Assembly: GCA_949318235.1 (NCBI GenBank)
Contig: OX439132.1
Coordinates: 20,600,217-20,664,216, forward strand
DNA length: 64,000 bases
Reading direction: 5' to 3'
DNA from: Ecdyonurus torrentis
Taxonomy: Eukaryota > Arthropoda > Insecta > Ephemeroptera > Heptageniidae
Both the position numbers and the translations under genes were made by a program. This document shows positions 1-20,100 of this stretch, in pieces. The number at the start of each line of letters is the position of its first letter. Position 1 is the first letter of the stretch. The notes beneath the pieces are model-generated. The model was given only the letters and a program-made list of their open reading frames with translations. It did no database searches and was not told the origin of the DNA.

Positions 1-768
1 TCGTTATATAAAATTGTTATATATGAGATAGTACTCTAGATTTAGTGGTATCTTTGGCATATATACATCAATTATGCAATGGTAGTTTTCATTATTTGTG
101 TATGTGAGTTTGTGTGTGTTTTCCACGTATATAATATGATGTGATACATTATTATTAATAAAATGGTTAGAAGAAGTTTTTTTTTTTTTTTTTTTTTTTT
201 AATACAATTTACCCACCAAAAGTACTTATTCATGAGTTGAGCTAATGTAGTTATATTTTGGACAAGTCTGTTACAGGCTATAAATACAGTTTATGTTATA
301 ATTTTTTCTTTTATCTTGTACAGATACATATTATATTAATGGCCACAGGGTGTGCAAAGAGACATTTCTACTGACTTCAAATTACAATACTTCTCTCAGC
401 ACTACATTGAGGAAGTTGTATTTATAATTTTTTTTAATTTAAAAATTAGGTTTTAATTTTAATTTTTTATTTATTATTATTATTATTATTATTTTTTTTT
501 ACAATCTTTAGCATAATAATATACAACATTTAAAATATTAAAATATTATTTTTTGAAATATAAAAATGTGGGGATAAAGTTCAGTAGAAATATCTTCTTG
601 TATAACTGTGATAAATATGGTGTGATTAGCTACAGTAAGATGAGTTGTTATCACAAAGTGCTGCTGGCCTATAAGCTACAGTGGGCGGGTGGCGCGCCAC
701 TCGCGCTGCAAGCGTTAGCTGCCTGGACCGCCCCTCATTACTGGAGCCTCGCCCCCCGCCCCCTCACA
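1..768. other. SCAI 3' untranslated and downstream DNA
   Basis: No gene is seen. Bases 690-768, just after the SCAI stop, are GC-rich and probably 3' UTR. A minus-strand AATAAA (TTTATT at 467-472) could be the polyadenylation signal. A poly-T run lies at about 177-200. Confidence 0.5.
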
Positions 769-9400
<8,632 letters not shown>

Positions 9401-9785
9401 GATAAAGTTTTTTACAAGGAAAACTGCATACCTGCATTTTTGTTCTGGTAATTTAATTTTATACTTTTTGACTAAATACAACAAATTTTTTTAGCCAGAT
9501 TTTGAGAAATAAATATTTTAATCGTGTTAATAATAAAAAATACACTTAATTAGATTCTGTCTTCTAATTAAAAACTTTTGTATTTGTTACTAAAATTATT
9601 GTTATTTTTAATTGGTTGGTGTACATGTTTAAAGAGATGATTTTTTTTACTAAAATTAGCAAAATAACATTTGATTCAGCATTAATATAAATAGTAATCA
9701 AGTTTGAGATGTGTTATTTGTAAATTTGAGTGTCAAGGACGCAGCGAATGAATGCTTGAATAGGTGAATATTACCAATAATTAGT
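9401..9785. promoter_or_regulatory. Shared divergent promoter region, SCAI / HDHD3-like gene
   Basis: About 385 bp separate the SCAI start codon (minus) from the HAD hydrolase start codon (plus). Both transcripts must begin in or close to this stretch unless SCAI has a distant leader exon. It is AT-rich and no clear TATA or initiator element stands out. The head-to-head order is seen directly; co-regulation is inference. Confidence 0.6.
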
Positions 9786-10523
9786 ATGCTTCGTTATAAA
9801 TTAATAACTTTTGATATCACTGGAACAATATTAAAATTTAAGCATCCCCCAGGGATTCATTATGCAAATGTTGGTGCAAAATTTGGTCTAGATGTTGACC
9901 CTCATGTTTTAAATACAAGCTTTAAAAAACAATGGAAACAATTAAATCACACTAAGCCTAACTTTGGTGCAAATCATTGTGGATGGGAGAAATGGTGGTC
10001 AGAAGCAGTTACTGGAACATTTATTGATGCAGGGATCAACAGAGAAATTGACCATCAAATACTTGATGACATTGCTAAACAGTTAATTAAGAAATACACC
10101 ACCCCAAAGTGCTGGCAACATTGTGATGGTGCAATAGAATTACTATCGAAATTAAAGTATAATAATGTACCTATTGGAGTAGTTTCAAATTTTGATTCTA
10201 GACTTGAATTGATATTAGAAAATATGAATGTACGTCAATATTTTGATTTTGTTGTTACATCGTATGATGCTGGATACACTAAACCTGATCCTAGGATATT
10301 TGAAGCTGCACTGAAAAGTATTGATATATCAGTACAGCCTAAAGACATTCTTCATGTCGGGGATACTAAAGATCTGGACTATGATGGAGCTTCTCGTTCA
10401 GGTTGGAACTCATGGCTCGTTGCTTCGTCAAATGCTTCAGATTATGTTCCTTGTCATGGAGAGAAACCAATCACCTCAGGAACTCTGGAGCAACTGCATG
10501 ACCATATCTTCAAAGTGAAATAG
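9786..10523 (+). CDS. HDHD3: HAD-superfamily hydrolase, HDHD3 / Reg-2-like
   Basis: A single-exon frame of 245 codons. The protein has the HAD layout of the HDHD3 / Drosophila Reg-2 family: motif I FDITGT with the nucleophile Asp10, a helical cap (about residues 20-110, including the family's KWW at 69-71), motif II VVSNFD (Ser134), motif III KPDPRIF (Lys166) and motif IV HVGDTKDLDYDGA (Asp193, Asp198). The second Asp of the usual DxD is Thr12. The same position is not Asp in fly Reg-2 (DVT) or human HDHD3 (DVK), so this is a family trait. The substrate is unknown. A downstream AATAAA lies at 10633-10638. Length agrees with the family (about 250). Confidence 0.92.
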   Translation: MLRYKLITFDITGTILKFKHPPGIHYANVGAKFGLDVDPHVLNTSFKKQWKQLNHTKPNFGANHCGWEKWWSEAVTGTFIDAGINREIDHQILDDIAKQLIKKYTTPKCWQHCDGAIELLSKLKYNNVPIGVVSNFDSRLELILENMNVRQYFDFVVTSYDAGYTKPDPRIFEAALKSIDISVQPKDILHVGDTKDLDYDGASRSGWNSWLVASSNASDYVPCHGEKPITSGTLEQLHDHIFKVK

Positions 10524-10949
10524 TAATGACCCAAGAAAAGGAAGAATTTTTTCAACAAAAGATCTATCTATCGTTCTTCTATCATTCAACAAGTGACAAG
10601 CAATAATCATTATAAATAATAAAAATAATAATAATAAAGGTTTTATATTTTTATAAAACAAAAAACCAAGAAAAAAATATATTGTCTAGTCGATGTTATG
10701 TATATTCAAAATTATTTATAAAATATTAAAAAAACTTAATAATAAAAAAATTGACATATGCGTCTTTTATTTGACAATTAAGTTTATCTTATTTATTTTT
10801 TCCCTTAAACCAACAGGTGTAAGCATATTGAAATTATTGTTGATCGCAATTCTATTGTTTTAAATAAAAAGCAATAAAATTAATACCTAAAATATACTCT
10901 TTTTTTAAGTAAGAAAACACATAGGCCTCATATGATAGGCATATAGGTG
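10524..10949 (+). other. 3' flank of the HDHD3-like gene
   Basis: Holds the AATAAA at 10633-10638, the probable polyadenylation signal of the HAD hydrolase gene. Otherwise AT-rich and without coding signal. Confidence 0.5.
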
Positions 10950-11012
10950 AACTTAGATTTAATTTATATAAACACCACAATTAATAAAAAAAAATTGTGT
11001 GTATATGTAATG

Positions 11013-11104
<92 letters not shown>

Positions 11105-11167
11105 CATTACATATACACACAATTTTTTTTTATTAATTGTGGTGTTTATATAAATTAAATCTAAGTT
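10950..11167. repeat. Long near-perfect palindrome with a (TA)n core
   Basis: The arm from 10950 (AACTTAGATTTAATTTATAT onward, about 70 bp) is repeated almost perfectly inverted at the right, ending CTAAGTT at 11161-11167. Between the arms is an uninterrupted (TA) tract (about 11018-11100). Because of this symmetry both strands can be read as the same spurious peptide. It could be a MITE or an inverted duplication expanded around a microsatellite. Confidence 0.9.
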
Positions 11168-13281
11168 ATAAACAATGTACATGCCATGCACACAGCACAG
11201 TGCATACACATTTTATTATTACATAAAAATGGCTACCGCGCCTGCAAAAACTGTGACTATGCAACCTGTTCTACATACAAGTTATGCAAACTGCCTATCT
11301 ATTAGGCGTTTAACACCCGTGTAACTGACAAAAAATCTATAAATTACTATGAACGTTCCAATTTAAATGTTTAAGATTTCTGTCAAATCAATTGGATCCA
11401 TATAATCATGTACTTATTTATCATATAGCTTTTTGAAATGTTTTAAAATATATAAAATAATTTCCATACTGTGGCCACGAATATTCCTAGGACTATATTT
11501 TGTATTAATTTTTATAACAAGATACTTTAATAATGTTAAGCATAATCTTATATTGCATTTTTGCCATCTCGATTACTCACCTTCTGGCTCCCTAAAGTCA
11601 ATAAAAGAACTATTTTATGTTGATCATTTGAAAAAAAAAAAATCATTATCACAGAAAAAAAAGCTTTTATTGTAAGCAATAATGATTAGGTATTATAAGG
11701 TATTCATTATAAATAAAAGTAATATAAATTATAATAGTGTTTCTTATAGAGATAGAATTTTATTGCATTCATATGGAACTTTACATAATTTCAGCACTCT
11801 TAAATAACATATACCATTCGAGCAAAATTTATTGAGTATAATTTTTTTTTCTTTTTAAAAGTATAACAGAGCTATTAAAATTGACCCATATGCTAATTTG
11901 TTCCAAAAAGGTTTAATAATTATATTTTTAACGCTCCTCCATAATCAGATTTATTAATTAAAAATTAATAATAATAATATATATATAATATATTTTCCTT
12001 TTTTTAAAAAAGGTATGTGCCTCTCCGGGGCTTCCTCTAAAAACTATATCATCATAAGAGTTTTTTTTTAGTAAAATGAATTAGGGAAAGTTTATTTGAT
12101 AAGAACATTATTTTTTTAATGATAAGAAGCCCTGGTTATTTCTTTTTTATTATTATTTTTTTTTTACTATTAGAGAGGAACGTGTTCCGTACTCCGAAAA
12201 AGGTATTAATATAATATAATATATATTTTTTATTTATAGTTTGCATCGTTCTAAAGTTTTTGTCCTCTAAAAATTGTTCTATACAAGAACTATATAATAT
12301 ATAGATAATAATTAATATTTATTTTTAATATATCGATGGCATACATACATATTTTTTCTTTCTTTTTTTTCTTTTTTTTTGGAAAATTAAAATAAAAACA
12401 ACAACAATTGTTAATTAAAACACAATTAACATATTATTACATTATTTTTTTTAATATTATTATTTCATTCATCTATGACTCGCATTCATTATTATTTTCT
12501 TTTCATTCTTTTTTTATTTTTATTAATTACTTTTTTTATTCTCGCAACAAAATTACACTTCATACTCGCATATATAACGTTTATATGTACATTTAGAATT
12601 ATTTCTTTTTGTCCCATTTTTGGATTTTCCGTGGACTATTTATTATTATATTATAATAATTTTTTTAACTCTTAATGCTGTTTTGTAAAAAGCCACGGAA
12701 AGTTTCAAAGGGATAACAACAGTTCCACAATTTTGTTCTCGCAATTATTTCTAAATCTAGCATTGTGTCTACTTTTCTGTAACAACTGACCATTTTTTAT
12801 TATTATTATTTATATCCCATGTTTTCTTAATTATTTTTTTTCCCCAAAAATCCCCAGAGATCATAGATGTATCTAATATGTTTAATTAGAACTTGGATTC
12901 ATGTTTAAAACACAATAACAGTTAGAAATCAGATCCACTGCTATTTTTTTTTTTATTATTATTATTATTTTTTAGAAAATGTAAAATATTATTGGAAGCA
13001 CACAACTAATAAATTACGCATAGTATTACAAAAAATGTTAACTCTTTCAATTTTGTTGTATTAAGCTATAGATTATTAAAAATTTTAAATAAATTTATTT
13101 TTCAGTAATGATTAATGATTAAGCATATTAAATGGAGTCAACTTAAAATGTGTTTTAATTTAAAAAAACATCAATAAAACAAAACATAAACAACATAAAT
13201 AAAACTCCATAAAGTAAGACAAATTATTCGTTTAAACGACAGAGCAAAACCAAAATAGCAGTAGACCTTTATTTCATTACA

Positions 13282-13323
<42 letters not shown>

Positions 13324-14011
13324 GGCAAATAAAATTTTGCCATTAACTTGTACACTATATAATCAATATTTATATACTTTTTTCTCATTTTAAAAGATGA
13401 AATGACTCAGTGAAAATTGTTTTTTTTTTTTTTTTTTTTTTTGTATGAGCATCAGTTTTTGACACATACTGTTATAAACAGCAAGTGCCCTATAACATTT
13501 TTTTATATATAATTAATAGAATTGGTTTTTTTCTTTTTTGTTTATAAGAAGGCAATTTGTTTTTTGTCTTTATTTTTTAATATACTCCTATAATATATTT
13601 TATTCTCCTATTATTTATAATAAAAACTGAAAATTATTGGCAATGAGCAAAAAACTTATTACATATAGCAGCACTTTTTTTTAAAAACCTTTTCAAATAC
13701 TTTTCCTTAATCATTATTTATTAATAATGTTCCTTTCAGTTCAATTTTCTTTCTTTTTTTTTTATCAACAATACATTATCGTCTTTTCAACAATTTATAT
13801 CATTGTTACTATTTTATTTTATTATTACTATTAATATAATATTATGTTATATAATAATAGAGTAGAAGAAAAAGAACTAAAAGTAAAAAAATTCAAAACA
13901 CTTTTCTATAATTCACTTAAGTGTTACTTTTTTTTTTTTTTTTCCTGAACTTTTCTCTTGGTCCAACTGAGGGATGCTGCTGCGAGAATAGATTTACTTG
14001 GAGATGATTGT
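11168..14011. other. Gene-poor AT-rich DNA between the HAD gene and Glut1
   Basis: No exon with acceptable splice signals or homology was seen. Long T runs lie at about 13281-13323 and 13421-13442. The part next to 14012 is probably 3' UTR of the most distal Glut1 terminal exon. Short frames here are AT-rich and unlike proteins. Confidence 0.5.
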
Positions 14012-14123
14012 TTATCCACTTGTCCCCGGCACCCGGGGGAACCTCCACCTCGCTCGCACACAATACACTGGCGCTGCCGCTCCGCCCACTTCACCACCCT
14101 CTACTTCCGATTCTTCAATCTTA
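14012..14123 (-). CDS. Glut1: Glut1 alternative terminal exon O (most distal)
   Basis: The acceptor has a long T-rich tract (TTATTTATTTTAG|T), and the stop is TAA at 14014-14012. In the same phase it encodes [20 protein letters not shown] followed by a basic end including [14 protein letters not shown]. It is strongly GC-rich in AT-rich surroundings. The product is unlike the other three tails: acidic, then Gly/Ala, then basic. Confidence 0.68.
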
Positions 14124-17100
14124 CTAAAATAAATAAATAAAACAAAACAAAACAAAAATAATGCAAAGAACAAAAAAATAAACAGCATAAAAGCAGCAAT
14201 TATTAAATTTGTTAAATAATTAACAACACAAAAGATCACATTTTGTTATTATGTCATATAATAATCATGTATCATTTTTTTTAAATCTTCATTTCTTTTT
14301 AGTATCATTATAATTAGTTATAATATAAGAGAGAGCAAATTTGCGTAAGAATTTTTTTGATTTGATTTTTTTTTATTTATTTTTAATTACTATTATCTAA
14401 ATTTTTTAGTTCTATTATTTTTTTTTATTCTTAATACAGTTTTATTATACTTTTTCTAAATTATTATTATTAATTATTATTATGTTACTTAAATCTGCAG
14501 ATGACAACTATTTAAAATTGAGCACCTGACCTCACCGCCTTATAGATGTCAGTAGTTTAAATCAGCACACAAATTAATTATATATTTTATAATTTTCATC
14601 CCTTGTATTTTTTTTAAGGGAAAAAAACTTGAACTAATTATTACACTTATCCGACCCTTTGTTGAAGTTAAAAGTCACTTTCATTCTTAACATTTTTTTT
14701 TTCTATTTACAAGAGGCTTCACCAGGTATAATTTGAGTCTTTACATTTTGTCTTTTTTTTATGTTATCTGGTATATGTAACAAAAACAATTTGTGACGCG
14801 AGTGAAAAAACAAATATTATGTTTGGCAGTGAATTCATTAGAATATTATGTAATGGAGTTGTAAAAATGTACTTTTACAATAAGTACATTTTTTTCCTAA
14901 TATTAAATGGAAATGTGTCGTAGTATATTTAACAAATTTTTTTTACATAAAATATTATGAGTTTTCTTTTTATTTACTATTTGCACTGCACTTGTTTTAA
15001 TGTTTACATATATTTTTTATCGATTTATTTTGTCACCTTTTTTTTTTTTTTTCTTTCTTTCTTTTTTAATGTCACTATTTTTTAAACTTTTTTTTTTTTT
15101 GAAACACTCACACACAATACCCATATATGTATATTTAAAGGAGTTATACTTTTAGAGAAGGGGAGGATTTGTGGTATCGCGTTTGTGTTATAGACATGAA
15201 TAAATAATATAGGTATAGCTTTTAAAAAATTAATGTTATCATATTTTTTTAACATTTATTTTTAAAATCTCTCTCTTTTTTTCTCTGAAGCAAGTCAACA
15301 TGCGAAATCCTTTGATATGCTGATTATTTGGGAAAGGAGGAATGTGAGTTTTTTTTATGAATGTTTCTAATTATTATTATAATTTTCTTTAAAAAAAAAT
15401 TTGGAAGCAAATTGTGGTAAGGTGTGTACGTAAAAAAAAATCAGATTTTTAAAAGCTCCATAATTCAGAGATTATAATGTATATTTTTGAAGCACTCAAC
15501 TTTTTTATTTATATTTTTATTTATATAATTGTTTTAATTATTTAAATTAAATGAAATAAAAAATAATATATTAACTAAAGTATTCTAGTTATAAAGTAAT
15601 AAAAAGTGTAGGATTAGAAATTTTAAAATAAAAAAACCCACTATTTTTTTTTAAACTGAAAAATAATATAAGATAATAATTATATTACAATTTTTAGATA
15701 TTAGTTTAATAATATTTTATTATTCATATTGGAGGGCTTCAATGAGCGGAGCGATTTTTTTGTTGTAGAAATATAAAACCAAAATTAAGAAATCCGTTAT
15801 TTTATTCCATAATTTATATTTAATAACAAATTTACTATCATTATTTATTTTTGCCACACTACAGAATAACAAATTTCTTAAAATTTTGGTTATAGACTTT
15901 TATAAATTTTGAAACCTTAATAAATGAAATAACGACCATATTCCAATATCGGAAATGGCTAAAATTTTGACTTAGTTATTATTTTTTAAACCCCCTACAG
16001 TGCATTATTAACTAGCGTTTGATGCAATAAAAATATATTCAAACCATAAAAAATATGATAGATTTTGATTATATGCCATGTTATTTCATATATTTTAGTT
16101 ATCAAAATTGATGTTTAAAAGTTTTTTTTTATCTATTAGGAGGGGACCTAGCACCGTGATAATAGCAATTAAGTGACGGCGGTGGAGTAGGACGTCGCAT
16201 ACTATTTCTTAAATAACTGGCGCACGCCTTACTTCGGGTAGAAATGATCTGACAAAGTTGGGTTTCAAGGCCTGACGGTGGTGATAGGAAGAATAAAGGG
16301 TGCAGCACTACAGCGGTAGTTGAAGCCGAAGTAGAAGTAGTAGTAGAAGAAGAAGAAGTTGAATTCAAACTTGTTGTTGGATTGCCGACGTTACGAGTTC
16401 CCCAATGTCAAACCGCGTTGTTGCTCGGGGGGGTATTGCTGTTGGTTGTTATTAGGTGTTGGTGTGGGGATGATGGTGGTAGTGGGGGTACTGGGGGGAC
16501 TGATGGAAGGGGCCTGAGTGTTGCATCTAGGCCATGCTCTCGAGTAGAGCGCTCGCAGGCAGCTGAAAAATCAAAAATAACTACGTCACAAAAAAAAACG
16601 ACGCCTAAATTTATTGAAATTATATATTTTTTTTTTGTTTCAAAATTACGAGAGCCACGCAAAGTTAAATTATTATTTTAAATGTAATAAGAAACATCCC
16701 TTTCTATGGATTTGTTTTATAGCTGAAAGCTTATTAAATAGCCGAATTATTATAAGTCAATTGCTATATTATACAGCCATAACAGATGCAATCTCTCTGC
16801 AACTATAGCTCACGTCTTCTATGATTTCAATCGTTGATTTCGTCGATACCGACGAATTAGGTTGTTCATTGTCTTGTAATATATGCCTTTACAACTTTTA
16901 ATTTTTCTTTTTTTACTTTTACTTTTTCTTTTTTTACTTTTCTTTTGCTAGACCCTCGAATTTATCAACCTATAAAAGCCGTGCAATCCCGGTTATAAAA
17001 TGAGATTTGGTGCCTACTAAAAAATAATAATAAAATTGTGTAAGTGTGTAAAGAAATTATCTTATGTGTTAATTTCATTTTTTTTAACTCAGTGCTTTAC

Positions 17101-20100
17101 ATAATATTCGCAGTGCTAGTTGAAATTGTCAGTTCAGTTAATTATATTAAAATTACGGACATGATTTTTTTTTAATTATATAAACATCTAGTGCTATTTT
17201 TTTAAAGTAGGAAAATATAGTGAGCTCAATTTTAAACGACTAATATTAGCAGGAAAAAAAACGCATTTTGTGAAAAATAAAAACTTGGCTATAAAGCACA
17301 TTTTTACCTGTTAAAAATTGTTATTTAAAAAAAGAAGACAACTAATCGTAAAAAATGGAGCTTGTCATAATATTTACACGAAAAAAACGCAGTGTGTCTT
17401 CGCTCTGTCATAAAACGAGAGACTCGGATTTTGTGCGTCAGTTTTGTTGTGCTACACACTCAATATGTATAGTCGTTGTCTTGTATTGATCGTATACATA
17501 TTTATTTCACTCGTGCTAAAAAAATTTGTGGTTTGATTTTTTTTTTATATATAAAAAGAAAAAAAAAAACGTATATTTTACCTTTTATTTTGCGTCATCA
17601 TTTGTTTACAAAATGCTTTTTTATTTTGTTATCGACGTAATCTTTTTATACGTTTACTGGGACATATACCCTGTAAATATATTTTTAAATTTTTAGTATT
17701 CAAACATTTATAATTAGTGAAATTGTAATTTATATTGAAACTTTTAAAAAATTATAAGGAATAAACAATTTCATTTTTGTTACAGAAAAAAATTTCAGAA
17801 ACAAATTTATCCTTTATAATTTTTGTACATATAAGTTCCAATATAAATATTAAGTCGCGCTCCGTCGACGCGATGTTTTGCAAGTCTATAAAGCCCGGCC
17901 TTGTCATAAAAAATATTTTTGCCGAGTTTAATGCCACTAAATAGTGATTTTTTTTTAATATAAAACGTTCCTAAAAATATATTATAATATATATTAGAGC
18001 ACTGGCTATATTATTTCTTTTGTGTGCATGTGAAAATAAAACTAAAAGTTATACGAAAGATTTTTTTTTTTGTCTAACAAAGTGTAATTAAAAGTAATAA
18101 ATAAACAAAATTTTAGGAATTAATGTACTCTGTTTAAAATAAATAACATCTAAAGCACCATTTGTTTAAAAAAAAATACAATACAGTAAATATATTTGAA
18201 CGAAAATAACATTTGAAGTATTTTTAATTATGAATATGAAAACTATTGTAAAGATTTAATGCTATTATTTATTTCCTTTTCAGCCATGCATGTGCGCAAT
18301 TATAAAGCATTAAAACTTAAAGCTTGGTGAATATTATTAATTTTGAATTTTTATATATTATATAAAAAAATACATGAATATAATTTTGAGTAGATAAAAG
18401 AAAGTAAAAATAAAATAACTGAAAGATGAATGTATTTTTCATGCTGATGTAACATTTTCATTTTACAGAGGTTTTTGCTCGTGTAAAAGCAAGGAAGAGA
18501 GAGATAGAGAGACAAAGAAGAGAGAGAAGGATAATTACTGGCAAGAGAGACGTCTATTGCTCGTTCGCCAAGACATGAACTTATTTCAAAAAAATTATTC
18601 AGCTACTTGGAATACAAAAAAAATAATATTCATTTTAACCTCTAAAAGAGCTCATTTTTTTTAAAAATATTTTTAGAATCATACAAATATTATATAATAA
18701 AATGTCTCTATTAAGAAAATAAATACATTAAATTGTTATCCAGGTAGCAGCAACAAAAATTAATACAATAAAATATATATAAATATATATATATATTTGC
18801 AATTTTTCATATTAATAACTTCACATAACTCTGTATAGTACAACGAAAATTGTTAAATTTGAACAATCATGAAATCTCTTCTGAATGATGTAACAATGTA
18901 AAAGAAAATATTTTTATTGTGCTAGAAAGTCTCCATTCTATATTTTTATCACAGTATAATAAATCATTTTGTACCATATTGCTGCATCTTGAAAATTCAT
19001 GTGTATTTTGTTAAATAATTCTTTAATTTAACAATATACAGTAGTTCTACTATACTATTTAAAAAAAAGGAATTATTTATTAAATAAGCTGATGATGAAG
19101 ACAGAAATTGAACTTTTAAACATGAATGACAATGAAGCTAAGAAGAAAATAAAATCAATAAAATTAATTTGATTAATTACATATTACTTATACAAGAATT
19201 TTTTATTATTTATAAAAAAAAAATTTAAAAAAATCGCAAGGGACTTTGAAAAACTTGTTCATTGTAAATACAGAATTATGCTATTTTAATATATTACAAC
19301 ATATTATAATATGATAAATATATTCTTAAATTGATTTGACCGTTGATTTATTAATTATTGCTTACATGAATCAGGTCGAGGCTTGTCGTCTGATAACATT
19401 AGCGCCGAGTGATCGCCAGGCATGCCGCGTTGCTCTAACGCATTTACACAGTTAAGCATGCTCCTGGAAAAGAATCAGCATACCTAATTTGGGTAAGCTA
19501 GGCAACACAAGTTCAAAGAATCAATTTACAGGGATTTATTGAGAGAATCAAAGGATAATTTGAGACGTATATATATTTTTTTATATTGTTTCCATTTTTT
19601 TAACACTTACGGTGGATAATTAAAAAAACATTTGTTTATCAAAATATTTCTCAGGTTCAAAAACAATTTAATTAAATCATTTTTGAGAGGCCTATCGATG
19701 AAACTGCTGAGAGCTATAAGACTTTTAAAAACAATACACATAATGCCTGTATTTAAAATATGTTTCAGAATTAAAAACTTAACATGTGTTGCACTTTGGA
19801 ATTTTACTTTAACTTATTTTATTTAGAAAGAATATAAAAAAAAAAAATACGTCTTCTAAGGATTGCTCCAATAAGACAAAGAGAGAGAGATAAGGAAAGT
19901 AGAGAGAAAGGATATTGCAATTTTCTTTATATTGATAGGTATGGTATGTGTGCGTGTGTGTTTCCCCAAAAATAAATAAATACTTTAAAAAAAAGTTATT
20001 TAGAATTCAAAAAATTAAAATAATACGTCAAAACTGCCTCTAATTTTGGGTTTATACATAAAAATTGTTTTTTCTTTTTATCTTTCTTCTTCGTATTTTT

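Noticed and set aside
16382..16681. Plus-strand open frame, Gly-rich
   Set aside because: It is antisense to the GC-rich Glut1 terminal exon N. The minus strand has the acceptor and matching phase.
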